The position numbers were made by a program, and so were the translations under genes. The notes below the pieces were generated by a model that did no database searches, was not told the DNA's origin, and was given only the letters and a program-made list of their open reading frames with translations. Below, piece after piece: positions 26,525 through 35,403 of a DNA stretch of 64,000 bases. Source of the stretch: Nostoc linckia FACHB-104 (GTDB taxonomy: Bacteria; Cyanobacteriota; Cyanobacteriia; Cyanobacteriales; Nostocaceae); assembly GCF_014696615.1 (NCBI RefSeq), contig NZ_JACJQJ010000036.1, positions 1-64,000 on the forward strand. The letters run 5' to 3'. Numbering within the stretch: position 1 is the first letter of the stretch; the number at the start of each line of letters is the position of its first letter.

Positions 26525-26695
26525 TTAGCTAACGCTGAGACCAACTACAACTAAAGTTGTGACTATCAAAGTAGCAAAAGCAGCCTGTATAACATATTTG
26601 CGTTGCTCCCAAATTGCAGGGTATTCAGCGTAATACATTTGGGGTTCAGTTGCATAGTTGTTGAGAACGCCGTCTTCGTTAATGGTGGTATACAT
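26525..26695 (-). CDS. Ssl1498-family light-harvesting-like small membrane protein
   Basis: A 56-aa protein. It begins MYTTINEDGVLNNYATEP, continues QMYYAEYPAIWEQRKYV, and ends in one membrane helix (about 37-55). The N-terminal pattern is that of the Ssl1498 family of light-harvesting-like proteins found across cyanobacteria, small thylakoid proteins of unclear role. A good terminator follows at 26448-26472, so it is a complete single-gene unit. Start ATG 26695 has no strong ribosome binding site. Confidence 0.85.
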   Translation of the reverse strand: MYTTINEDGVLNNYATEPQMYYAEYPAIWEQRKYVIQAAFATLIVTTLVVVGLSVS

Positions 26696-26851
26696 AGTTG
26701 TTTTTCTTTGGTTTGTTACTTTATGTAAACAAATTTAACAATATTGTTACGAAAAGTCAAGTGGACTTGACAAATATTAGTGGATAGCATTAATAAGGCA
26801 GGCTTATGTGATGGGGTTAAGATGAAAAGAGGACTTCTGTAAATAGTTGAA

Positions 26852-27040
26852 CTCCGTGAACGAGGCTTTTTGCTCCGTGAACGAGGCTTTTAACTCCGTG
26901 AATGAGGCTTTTTGCTCCACGAACGAGGCTTTTTGCTCCGCGAACGAGGCTTTTTGCTCCGTGAACGAGGCTTTTTGCTCCGTGAATGAGGCTTTTTGCT
27001 CGATGAACGAGGCTTTTTGCTCCGCGAATGAAGAGTTGAG
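26852..27040. repeat. 21-bp tandem repeat, eight full units and one partial
   Basis: Units of CTCCGTGAACGAGGCTTTTT plus one base, repeated at exact 21-bp spacing with few substitutions, mostly at CGTGAA/CGCGAA/CACGAA. In one forward frame it would encode VNEAFCS heptads. Open frames exist on both strands because the unit is a multiple of three and lacks stops. It directly precedes the lipoprotein gene. Confidence 0.9.
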
Positions 27041-27072
27041 CTTTATTCTTGAGACAGGTATTCCGAAAGCAG

Positions 27073-27573
27073 ATGAAAAAAACCAAATTTTCGCCCTTGA
27101 CTGCGGTCATGTTAATGGCGCTAACTCTCAGCAGTTGCAGCACAGTTACTACTAGCAACTATGAAGCCACAGCACTGACGACTTATACTTGGCGCGTGAA
27201 ATATATCGATGAGCCATCACCAGAATTTGAAAACTTTGCCACTACATCTTTACTCAATCGCAATGGTATAAAGCCAGAAGGTGCGGTAACTGGCCCTGAT
27301 GACAAGGGTTTATGGTGGCCTGCGCTACCACCTCGTCCTTCTGTTAGCGAGGTAGAACAGCGTAAAAAACCTCAACAAAATGTAAGTCAGCCAGAATTAT
27401 TAAAAACTGTAGAGTACAAGATTAGCTATCAAGTGGGTTCCGAACAGAAGATATTCCCCACAAACTATGATGTTTACCGAGAGGTAGCAAAGTCTTATCC
27501 AGGGCGCATTCCCTTAGCATTTACATTGGGAGTGAACGAAGACACAGTGGAGAAAGCAGAACAGGCGGATTGA
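27073..27573 (+). CDS. Putative lipoprotein
   Basis: A 166-aa protein starting MKKTKFSPLTAVMLMALTLS. A lipobox (LSSC) gives a lipidated cysteine near residue 23. The mature part has a WWPALPPRPS proline-rich segment and no domain I recognise. ATG 27073 was chosen over 27049 because the charged MKKTK start fits a signal peptide. It is probably anchored in the outer or plasma membrane facing the periplasm. The upstream 21-bp repeat array ends about 30 bp before the start. Confidence 0.65.
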   Translation: MKKTKFSPLTAVMLMALTLSSCSTVTTSNYEATALTTYTWRVKYIDEPSPEFENFATTSLLNRNGIKPEGAVTGPDDKGLWWPALPPRPSVSEVEQRKKPQQNVSQPELLKTVEYKISYQVGSEQKIFPTNYDVYREVAKSYPGRIPLAFTLGVNEDTVEKAEQAD

Positions 27574-27576
27574 AAG

Positions 27577-27641
27577 GTTTAGGGGAAAGGGGAAGGGGGA
27601 AGGGAGAAAGGGGAAGGGGGAAAGGGGAAGGGGGAAGGGTA
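27577..27641. repeat. G-rich repeat (GGGGAAA/GGGGAAG)
   Basis: A purine-only run of GGGGAAA and GGGGAAG heptamers just after the lipoprotein gene, on the opposite strand sense to the CCCATT arrays. Confidence 0.7.
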
Positions 27642-27813
27642 ATTTAATTTGTGAACTTTGCTGAAAGTATAAATCTTTCTCAAGTAATAAATATTCTCTA
27701 CCGAATGATAGATAATCTTCATAGCGTTGGGTGTAAATAACACCTAGCGCTGCTTCTTGATTAATATTTTTACGGGAGAATCCAGACGATTGTCGCAAGG
27801 AGTTTGAGAAGAT

Positions 27814-30066
27814 ATGACGGTTCAGACGGTGGATTTAACCAACTGCGATCGCGAACCGATTCACATTCCGGGATTGATTCAGCCGCATGGGGTGCTGCTG
27901 GTTATTAATCTCTCCAATTTAGAGATTGTTCAGGTGAGCAATAATACAGAGCAATTACTTGGCCGCCAACCCCAAGATTTGTTAGGTCAGCCGCTATCAC
28001 AATTATTTGATGCTAAACAACTTCATACTATCGAACAATGTTTAAATGGCGACTTTGAAAGTCTCAATCCACTTAACCTCTCTTTAAAGCGTCAAAATAA
28101 ATCTCTGCGATTTGATGGGATTGTGCATCAGTTAGATGGAGTGGCACTGTTGGAATTAGAACCAAAAAAGTTGAAAGGCAAAAGAGACTTTTTTGATTTT
28201 TATCAGCAGGTAAAAGGAACAATTACCAAAATCCAGAAAGCTTCCACAATGGAACAGATGTGTCAAGTGGTAGTCAGTGAAGTGCGAAAAATTACTGGAT
28301 TTGAGCGCGTCATGGTTTACCGATTTGATGAAGATGAAACTGGAATTGTGATTGCTGAGGATACAAACCAGGAGCCACCCTATCTAAATTTACGTTACCC
28401 ACCCAGTGATATTCCCAAACAAGCGCGACAACTCTACACTCTCAACTGGCTCAGAATTATTCCTAATGCTAATTACCAGCCTGTAGAGTTAATCCCAGCA
28501 ACCAATCCCCTAACTAACCAAACGCTAGATCTCAGCCTCTCGGTTTTACGCAGCGTTTCACCAATTCATTTGGAATATCTGCAAAACATGGGCGTAGTTG
28601 CTTCTATGTCCATATCCCTAGTGCAAGACCAAAAACTCTGGGGATTGATTGCTTGTCATGATTCTTCAACTAAGTATATTCCTTATAACCTACGTGCAGC
28701 TTGCGAGTTTATTGGACAGGTGATGTCGTTAGAACTGGCAAATAAAGAAGCCAGTGTTGATCAAGAATACAAGATATATTTGAAGTCTTTACAAACTCAA
28801 TTTGTGGAATCTCTATCGCAAGCCGAGTATTTTTTGGATGGGATTGCACAAATGAACTCCAAATTGCTGGATCTGGTAAGTGCAACCGGAGCAGTGATTT
28901 GCAGCAAAGATAATTGTATTGTTATTGGTGAAACTCCCGAGGAAACAGAAATCCATACTCTATTGGATTGGATTAAACCGCAGCTACAACACAATTTGTT
29001 TCACACGCGATCGCTTGCTCAAATTTATCCAGCAGCCGAATCTTTTCAAGCTGTTGCTAGTGGCGTTTTAGCCTTAGAAATTTCAAAAATTCACAGTAAT
29101 TATATTCTCTGGTTTCGTCCAGAGGTAATTCAAACTGTGAATTGGGGCGGTAATCCTCATAAACCTGTAGAGGTTGAAGAAGATGGCAGTTTGCGGTTAT
29201 CGCCGCGCAAATCTTTTGCTTTGTGGCAAGAAACAGTGAGAGGTTGCGCTTTACCTTGGAAAGCTTGCGAAATTGATGCTGTTGCCGAATTAAGCAGCTT
29301 AATTGTGGGTATAGTGCTGCGACAAGCAGATGAACTCGCATCAATGAACATTGAACTTCAGCGCAGTAACGAAGAATTAGATTCTTTTGCTTATGTTGCT
29401 TCCCACGACCTCAAGGAACCATTACGCGGCATTCACAACTACGCTAACTTCTTAATGGAAGATTATGCCGAGACTCTGAACGAAGATGGTGTTGCCAAAC
29501 TGCAAACCCTAGTCAAGCTTACCCAGCGCATGGAAGATTTAATTAATTCCCTACTGCACTTCTCACGCTTGGGACGAGCCGAATTGGTTTGGCAAAAGGT
29601 GAATTTAAACGATCTGGTGCAGCAAGCGATCGCCACTCTCACTATATCTCGACCCCAAAACCAAGTTGATTTTCGCATTCCCCAACCCCTACCCACAATT
29701 GAATGCGATCGCGCTCAGGCAAATGAACTATTTACTAACCTCATCAGCAACGCTATTAAATACAACGACAAACCACAAAAATGGGTAGAAATCGGGTTTG
29801 TCCAAGGGACTAGAGAACAGGCAACTAACTTTTATACATTCCATGTACGTGATAACGGCATTGGCATTCCTCCAGAACACCAAGAAAAGATTTTTCAGAT
29901 TTTCCGACGGTTACATGGACGAGATGAATATGGCGGCGGTAATGGAGCAGGGTTAACAATTGCCCGCAAAATTGTAGAACGGCTCGGCGGTAAAATTTGG
30001 GTAGAATCCACGCCTAATGAAGGTAGTACCTTTTACTTTACTTTAGGAGCAGAGGCAATTCTATGA
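27814..30066 (+). CDS. cphB: CphB-type bacteriophytochrome histidine kinase
   Basis: A 750-aa red/far-red photoreceptor kinase: PAS (about 1-115), GAF (about 140-310), PHY (about 325-500), HisKA with His531 in [12 protein letters not shown], HATPase ([29 protein letters not shown]). The chromophore site is telling. Cys11 in [11 protein letters not shown] is the biliverdin-linking cysteine of bacteriophytochromes. The plant/Cph1-type GAF cysteine is replaced by Leu253 in [12 protein letters not shown]. This is the CphB pattern of Calothrix, so it should bind biliverdin. The PASDIP motif reads PPSDIP (197-201). AAGGAG precedes the start. It overlaps the Rcp gene as ATGA. Confidence 0.93.
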   Translation: MTVQTVDLTNCDREPIHIPGLIQPHGVLLVINLSNLEIVQVSNNTEQLLGRQPQDLLGQPLSQLFDAKQLHTIEQCLNGDFESLNPLNLSLKRQNKSLRFDGIVHQLDGVALLELEPKKLKGKRDFFDFYQQVKGTITKIQKASTMEQMCQVVVSEVRKITGFERVMVYRFDEDETGIVIAEDTNQEPPYLNLRYPPSDIPKQARQLYTLNWLRIIPNANYQPVELIPATNPLTNQTLDLSLSVLRSVSPIHLEYLQNMGVVASMSISLVQDQKLWGLIACHDSSTKYIPYNLRAACEFIGQVMSLELANKEASVDQEYKIYLKSLQTQFVESLSQAEYFLDGIAQMNSKLLDLVSATGAVICSKDNCIVIGETPEETEIHTLLDWIKPQLQHNLFHTRSLAQIYPAAESFQAVASGVLALEISKIHSNYILWFRPEVIQTVNWGGNPHKPVEVEEDGSLRLSPRKSFALWQETVRGCALPWKACEIDAVAELSSLIVGIVLRQADELASMNIELQRSNEELDSFAYVASHDLKEPLRGIHNYANFLMEDYAETLNEDGVAKLQTLVKLTQRMEDLINSLLHFSRLGRAELVWQKVNLNDLVQQAIATLTISRPQNQVDFRIPQPLPTIECDRAQANELFTNLISNAIKYNDKPQKWVEIGFVQGTREQATNFYTFHVRDNGIGIPPEHQEKIFQIFRRLHGRDEYGGGNGAGLTIARKIVERLGGKIWVESTPNEGSTFYFTLGAEAIL

Positions 30067-30542
30067 TCGAAGCTTCCCAGGTTGCTGCTAGGCAAACTCC
30101 CTTAATGCTGATTGTCGAAGACAGCAATGAAGACTTTGAAACCATAGACCGATTGATCAAGCGTTCCCGATTCTTCGTACCAATTCATCGCTGTATTAAT
30201 GGCGATCAAGCATTGGCATTTCTTTATCGCACTGGTAAGTACACCAACCCTGAAACTGCCCCTCGTCCAGGCATGATTTTATTAGACCTCAACCTACCGG
30301 GAACCGATGGACGGGAAGTATTGCATCGAATTAAACAGGATGGTAATTTGAAAACTATTCCTGTCGTTGTATTCACTACATCCAATAATCCCAAAGATAT
30401 TGAGGATTGTTACAAATATGGCGTTAATAGCTACATTGTCAAGCCGATTAACTTTGCCAAATTAAAGCTTGATGTGCAAATGCTCGTAGATTATTGGCTT
30501 GACTTGACCACTCTGCCTGATTACCCCAAAACTTCCTCATGA
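30063..30542 (+). CDS. Rcp-type response regulator
   Basis: A 159-aa single-domain receiver, the usual partner of a cyanobacterial phytochrome (RcpA/RcpB type). The acidic pair is in [15 protein letters not shown], the phospho-acceptor in [13 protein letters not shown], the switch Thr in VVVFTTSNN, and Lys in YIVKPINF. The long loop before the acceptor ([16 protein letters not shown]) is typical of Rcp proteins. There is no output domain. Its start overlaps the cphB stop and its stop overlaps the next start, so all three genes are translationally coupled. Confidence 0.93.
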   Translation: MIEASQVAARQTPLMLIVEDSNEDFETIDRLIKRSRFFVPIHRCINGDQALAFLYRTGKYTNPETAPRPGMILLDLNLPGTDGREVLHRIKQDGNLKTIPVVVFTTSNNPKDIEDCYKYGVNSYIVKPINFAKLKLDVQMLVDYWLDLTTLPDYPKTSS

Positions 30543-33500
30543 GCCAGCAACAGTGCACTGTCTTAATTGTTGATGATTCCCCAGAAGACAGAGAATTTTA
30601 CCGACGGTGTTTGCAAACAGACAAAGATTACTCCTACAGCATCCTAGAAGCAACTTTAGGACAGGAAGGTTTAGAGATCTGGCAACAACACCAACCAGAT
30701 GCAGTGTTAGTAGACTACCGCTTGCCAGATCTCGATGGATTAGAATTTATTGCCAGATTACCATCCTCAACTCAAGATCTGTGCTTACCTGTAATTGTTG
30801 TGACTGGGCAGGGTAGTGAAGCGATCGCAGTGCAAGCAATGAAAGCAGGGGCACAAGACTATTTAGTCAAAGAACAGATCGCCCCACAAAGGCTACAATT
30901 GGCACTCAAATCAGCGATCGCCAAAGTACAATTACACAACGAACTGCAACAGAGGATTGAGAGAGAACGGTTAGTTGCAGAAATTACGCAAAAAATCCAT
31001 CAAACTTTGGATTTAGAGGAAATTTTAGAAACCACAGTCACCCAAGTCCAGCAGTTTCTTAACAGCGATCGCGTCCTGATTTTTCGCTTACAGCCAGATG
31101 GCACGGGAACTGTCACTACAGAATCGGTAGGAGAAGGCTGGACTCCCCTGCTATCCACCTCTCACTACGATCCTTGCTTAAACGAGAACTATATTGCACC
31201 CTTTTGCCAAGGATTAGTAACTGTCAAAGCAGATATCTATGATGGCAGCATTGATCCTTGCCATGTTGAACTACTGGCGAAGTTAGAAGTACGAGCCAAC
31301 CTAGTTGTACCTATTCTGCAAGAGCAGCATTTATGGGGGATGTTAATAGTACATCAATGCCAAGCACCGCGACAGTGGCAGCCCATAGAGATTGATTTGC
31401 TCAAACAATTGGCAACTAATTTAGGTATTGCCCTGCGACAAGCAGAGTTATATCAGCAAGCACAGCATGAAATTGCTGAGCGGAGGCGCGCCGAAGCCTT
31501 ATTAAAACAGGCAAACGAATCTCTAGAGCAAAGAGTTACCGAGCGCACTTTGGCATTAGAAACTGTCAATTTTCAATTGCAACAGGAACTATTGCAGAGA
31601 GAGCGCACCCAGAAAATTCTAGAAGAACAGGCACAGCTTTTAGATCTAGCCCATGACACCATCATCACCCGCACTCTGGATGGCACAATTACCTTCTGGA
31701 ACAAAGGTGCAGAAGGAATGTATGGCTGGAGCGCAACTGAAGTATACGGGCAGATATCCCATGAGCTGCTGCAAACTCAATTTCCCAAATCCTTTGCTGA
31801 GGTGGAAGCAGAATTGTTAAGTCGGGGTTACTGGGAAGGGGAACTGATTAATATACGGCGTGATGGCACACCCATCATTGTTGCTAGTCGCTGGGTATTG
31901 CAGCGCGATCAAGAAGGTAACCCCATCAAAATATTAGAAATCAACAATGATATTACCGAGCGTAAACGTGCCGAAGAACAGCTGCGCCGCAGCAGTGAGC
32001 GCATCAGTTTAGCCAATGCCGAATTAGCCAGAGCAGCTCGTCTTAAAGACGAATTTTTGGCAAATATGAGTCATGAGTTGCGAACGCCATTGAACTCAAT
32101 TTTGGGAATGTCAGAATTACTTTTAGAAGAGGTATTTGGTAGCTTAACCGAGCGACAACGCCAGTTTTTACAGACAGTAGAAAAGAGTGGCGAACACTTA
32201 CTAGAGTTAATTAACGATATTTTAGACCTCTCCAAAATTGAATCGGGCAAGATGGAGCTGCAACTAGCTTCTATATCAATTCCCCCACTTTGTGAATCCA
32301 GTCTGAATTTTGTTAAGCAGCAGGCGCGACAAAAACAAATTCAACTTAACTGCCAAATTGACGACAATGTTACAGAAATTCAAGCCGATGAACGCCGCTT
32401 GCTACAGGTGTTAGTCAATTTACTAGCAAATGCTGTGAAATTCACCCCCGAAGGTGGTAGCATCAGGCTGGATGTGAGAATGAACTTGTCCGAACAAACT
32501 GTGGAATTTCGGGTAATTGATACCGGAATTGGTATTGCTGCGGCAGATATGAGTAAGTTGTTTCAGCCATTTGTGCAGTTAGATAGTTCCCTATCCAGGC
32601 GCTACCCAGGTACAGGATTGGGATTATCCTTAGTACGGCGCATTGTCGATCTACACGGCGGTAGTATCCGAGTTGAAAGTGAGTTAGGGCTAGGAAGTTG
32701 CTTTAGCGTGATCTTACCTTGGCATCCCTTGCAAGAGTATGATGACTTACCTTTAGTGGCTCAAACAGCACTAAAAGATGTTGTGATGCAACAAGCCTTA
32801 GTAGTAGAAGATTCTACTGCTGCTGCTAGTCAAATTAAACATTACCTAGCTGAAATAGGAGCAACTAGCGTCATTCATCCAGTCGGGCAAGGCGCATTGC
32901 AAGTTGCCTTACGAGTCAAGCCAGATTTGATAGTTCTGGATCTACTGCTGCCTGATTGTTCGGGATGGGAAGTATTAACCAAGTTAAAAACCCATTCTGA
33001 GACTTATCATATACCCGTGATTGTGATTTCTGTAGTCGATAAGCGATCGCGCAGTTTAGAGTTAGGCGCTGCCGAACACATTTTAAAACCCCTCTCACGA
33101 CAAAAGTTTTATCAGGTATTAAGGCAGATTTTTACCAATGTGCAACAGCCAAACTTACAAACTGCTCTCGTAATTGCAGCTATGGAATCATCACAAAAAC
33201 CCAGAATTCTGTTAGCCGAAGACAATGAAGCTAATATTGCCACAATCATGAGTTACCTGGAAGCACACAACTTTCAGATTATTTTGGCGCGCAATGGACG
33301 AGAAGCCGTGCAAATGGCAAAACAGCATCAGCCCAATCTGATTTTAATGGACATCCAAATGCCAGATATGGATGGATTAGAAGCAACTCGTCAAATCCGT
33401 GCTGACATTCAAAATCAAGCCGTTCCCATCATCGCACTGACAGCTTTAGCCATGCCAGGTGATGAACAACGCTGTTTAGATGCAGGTGCTACAGCATATT

Positions 33501-33571
33501 TACCCAAACCTGTGAAACTGAGAAATTTATTAGATTTGATTAATCAGCATTTATCGCAGAAAAATAACTGA
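30539..33571 (+). CDS. Hybrid histidine kinase with cyanobacteriochrome-like GAF (REC-GAF-PAS-HK-REC-REC)
   Basis: A 1010-aa cytoplasmic phosphorelay protein. Order: receiver 1 with Asp59 ([13 protein letters not shown]); GAF at about 150-305; coiled coil; PAS at about 366-475; HisKA with His512 ([11 protein letters not shown]); HATPase; then two receivers ([11 protein letters not shown] and [13 protein letters not shown]). The GAF has Cys241-His242 at the bilin-linking position ([20 protein letters not shown]). It also has DPCL (Asp211, Cys213), close to the DXCF motif of blue/green cyanobacteriochromes. It is the third gene of the cphB operon. Bilin binding is inferred, not shown. Confidence 0.9.
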   Translation: MSQQQCTVLIVDDSPEDREFYRRCLQTDKDYSYSILEATLGQEGLEIWQQHQPDAVLVDYRLPDLDGLEFIARLPSSTQDLCLPVIVVTGQGSEAIAVQAMKAGAQDYLVKEQIAPQRLQLALKSAIAKVQLHNELQQRIERERLVAEITQKIHQTLDLEEILETTVTQVQQFLNSDRVLIFRLQPDGTGTVTTESVGEGWTPLLSTSHYDPCLNENYIAPFCQGLVTVKADIYDGSIDPCHVELLAKLEVRANLVVPILQEQHLWGMLIVHQCQAPRQWQPIEIDLLKQLATNLGIALRQAELYQQAQHEIAERRRAEALLKQANESLEQRVTERTLALETVNFQLQQELLQRERTQKILEEQAQLLDLAHDTIITRTLDGTITFWNKGAEGMYGWSATEVYGQISHELLQTQFPKSFAEVEAELLSRGYWEGELINIRRDGTPIIVASRWVLQRDQEGNPIKILEINNDITERKRAEEQLRRSSERISLANAELARAARLKDEFLANMSHELRTPLNSILGMSELLLEEVFGSLTERQRQFLQTVEKSGEHLLELINDILDLSKIESGKMELQLASISIPPLCESSLNFVKQQARQKQIQLNCQIDDNVTEIQADERRLLQVLVNLLANAVKFTPEGGSIRLDVRMNLSEQTVEFRVIDTGIGIAAADMSKLFQPFVQLDSSLSRRYPGTGLGLSLVRRIVDLHGGSIRVESELGLGSCFSVILPWHPLQEYDDLPLVAQTALKDVVMQQALVVEDSTAAASQIKHYLAEIGATSVIHPVGQGALQVALRVKPDLIVLDLLLPDCSGWEVLTKLKTHSETYHIPVIVISVVDKRSRSLELGAAEHILKPLSRQKFYQVLRQIFTNVQQPNLQTALVIAAMESSQKPRILLAEDNEANIATIMSYLEAHNFQIILARNGREAVQMAKQHQPNLILMDIQMPDMDGLEATRQIRADIQNQAVPIIALTALAMPGDEQRCLDAGATAYLPKPVKLRNLLDLINQHLSQKNN

Positions 33572-33572
33572 A

Positions 33573-33700
33573 TGGGCATTGGGCATTGGGCATTGGGTAA
33601 TTGGTATTTGGTAAGAGGGATTTTTACCCTGCTTCCTCATCCCCCTCATCCCCCTCATCTCCCTCATCCCCCTCATCCCCCTCATCCCCTCATCCCCCTT
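33573..33700. repeat. Two tandem-repeat tracts (GGGCATT; CCCCCTCAT)
   Basis: GGGCATT heptamers at 33573-33598, then a 9-bp CCCCCTCAT array at 33635-33700. The second tract overlaps the 3' end of the DUF202 gene. Confidence 0.85.
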
Positions 33701-34140
33701 CCCTTGCCTAAACCAGATTGGGGTTGATTAATCAAAGGAGATGGGCGAGGTGAAACTGGATTACGCAACAGCAGTATAGGAATACTGAGAAGCCCAAAAA
33801 TCATTACTGCTACAGTAATCACCCAGACTGACAGACGGTTAGGTTGATAATCACCTCGTTCAATTTGCCAGAAAACCTGATTGTATTGCCATGCAGCTAA
33901 AGCGAGCATCACAATCCCAAAAATTACTAATACAATCCCTAAATTTTCCGAATTGAATAAGGGATGTACATCAGGTTTCCTTTGTGTTATTGCTGCATCC
34001 AGCTGATGTAGAAATAAACCAAATCTAGCGATCGCAAACCCAAACCCAATTAGTGCAATAGAAGTACGCAGCCAAGCTAAAAAAGTGCGTTCGTTTGCTT
34101 GATGCTCTCGTTGACGGTCTATTTTTGGTATTTTATTCAT
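33682..34140 (-). CDS. DUF202 (YidH-type) membrane protein
   Basis: A 152-aa membrane protein. The DUF202 signature RQREHQANERTFLAWLRTSI opens the protein, followed by three hydrophobic helices. Function is unknown. The C-terminal 25 residues (after LLRNPV) are Pro/Gly/Arg-rich, and the last few are encoded by repeat DNA. The natural stop was probably nearer the membrane segment and has been extended by the CCCCCTCAT array. Confidence 0.85.
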   Translation of the reverse strand: MNKIPKIDRQREHQANERTFLAWLRTSIALIGFGFAIARFGLFLHQLDAAITQRKPDVHPLFNSENLGIVLVIFGIVMLALAAWQYNQVFWQIERGDYQPNRLSVWVITVAVMIFGLLSIPILLLRNPVSPRPSPLINQPQSGLGKGRGMRG

Positions 34141-34165
34141 CCGTGTTCCACATCAAAAATTGTAG

Positions 34166-34185
34166 AGACGCAATTGATCGCGTCT
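34166..34185. repeat. Degenerate AGACGC palindrome
   Basis: An imperfect 20-bp palindrome (AGACGC / GCGTCT ends) related to those at 16445 and 47024, upstream of the DUF202 gene. Confidence 0.5.
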
Positions 34186-34351
34186 GTCAAGTGGCGTTCA
34201 GTGGTGAAAATATTTCCCCGTTGTCTTCCTTGCCTACTTTTAGCCTTTCCGCGCAGCAAAACACATCTACTGACAGAGACGTTTAGCTATATCATGCAAT
34301 CATCATAAAATTAGATCAAAATTTCATAAATAATCAATTTAGGGGGCTACT

Positions 34352-34657
34352 ATGTCTCGTCTAACACAAATTCTCCAGAACTTGTACCTTCGTGTTGAAG
34401 GTTTTCTTTCCGTCATTTGGAATAAATTTGCCAATGTCATCAAAGGTTTCTTTGGTTTTTTTGCCAAACTCTTCGGATTAACTGAGTCTGGTTACTTTTT
34501 AGACTCTGATGCAGCACAAACTACAAAGCGGGCTGAAACTCAACAACAAATAGAAACTAAGCAAAATACTCCAGTGGAAACTCCCATCAACCGCCGCCGT
34601 TCTAATGCCAAAATGGATTACTACCTAAACATGGCTCGTGATATTAAAAAGGGTTAA
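34352..34657 (+). CDS. Small conserved hypothetical protein
   Basis: A 101-aa protein with an amphipathic, Phe-rich N-terminal half (WNKFANVIKGFFGFFAKLFG) that may lie on a membrane. A polar Gln/Thr-rich linker and a basic tail (NRRRSNAKMDYYLNMARDIKKG) follow. I recognise no domain. AGGGGG stands a few bases before ATG 34352, supporting expression. It is monocistronic and followed by a repeat-rich gap. Confidence 0.6.
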   Translation: MSRLTQILQNLYLRVEGFLSVIWNKFANVIKGFFGFFAKLFGLTESGYFLDSDAAQTTKRAETQQQIETKQNTPVETPINRRRSNAKMDYYLNMARDIKKG

Positions 34658-34842
34658 TGGCAAGTTTTCACCAAAACCGTTGGGCGATTTAATAACACAA
34701 TCTGTAATTAATTCCAATTCAAAAAACCTTTGTAATATATAGCAATCCTACAATGAGTTTTGAAATTACTCTTTAAAGCAGGAAATCAGGAAAATGTAGT
34801 TTTTTTTCACAAATCAAATAGGAATGCTATATCAATAATCTG

Positions 34843-34868
34843 TAGGGACGCAAAGCTTTGCGTCCCTA
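34843..34868. repeat. Perfect 26-bp palindrome (TAGGGACGCAAAG half)
   Basis: Perfect inverted repeat with half-site TAGGGACGCAAAG and no loop. It belongs to the family of GACGC-type palindromes found between genes in this window. Confidence 0.75.
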
Positions 34869-34907
34869 TTCATGTATATTCACAAGTAGAGTGATTTAGC
34901 CCAAAGC

Positions 34908-35011
34908 TAATACCAATTTTAAAAAAGAATGCGACAGATTGTAGGGGCAAGGCAATGCCTTGCCCTCTAGAATATATTGATGTGTCGCAAACATTATTTG
35001 AATTCGTATAA
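34908..35011. mobile_element. MITE-like element with TGCGACA inner ends
   Basis: A 104-bp element. 29-bp imperfect terminal inverted repeats (21 of 29 match, both ending TGCGACA) enclose an inner hairpin GGGCAAGGCA / TGCCTTGCCC (34945-34965). Confidence 0.65.
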
Positions 35012-35247
35012 GTAGGTAGGCACAATTAAACCGAACTACGTAAACTTATATAAAGCAGCAGAAACGCTTTGAATATAAGCTTTTAAGCGATTTACATTTC
35101 TTAATTTAGTTGTGTTTTTTAACGCCCACCTACTTAACTCACCAACCGAGATTTTCATTATTCAATGACTAATTGAATTTGAATTTATACAGCATAGCTT
35201 ACCAACTTGCAATCTACTGGAAATGCAAATTTATTCTCAATAAATTT

Positions 35248-35403
35248 AACTATAAAACAATACGGTTCAGTTAGCGTTAAAAGCCTTATTTGGCGTAGGT
35301 TGGGTTGAACGGAGTGAAACCCAACAAAGTCGTGAAAATTTTGGGTTTCGTCCCTCAACCCAACCTACAATGATTCTTAACTGAACCGTATTGAACTATA
35401 AAT
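35248..35403. mobile_element. MITE with 16-bp perfect TIRs and a 9-bp target duplication
   Basis: The body at 35258-35393 (136 bp) has perfect ends CAATACGGTTCAGTTA / TAACTGAACCGTATTG. Flanks AACTATAAA (35248-35256 and 35394-35402) are direct repeats, as left by transposition. Inside, GTAGGTTGGGTTGA and an inverted copy form a second hairpin. The right flank contains the stop codon of the kinase gene. Confidence 0.85.

Larger units (their letters stand above)
34658..35257. other. Repeat-rich intergenic region
   Basis: No gene here. It holds the palindrome at 34843-34868 and the MITE-like element at 34908-35011. The rest is AT-rich. Confidence 0.5.

Noticed and set aside
26817-27158. Minus-strand repeat protein (GAKSLVH heptads)
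   Set aside because: Arises from the 21-bp tandem array being open in several frames; no start signal or homology.
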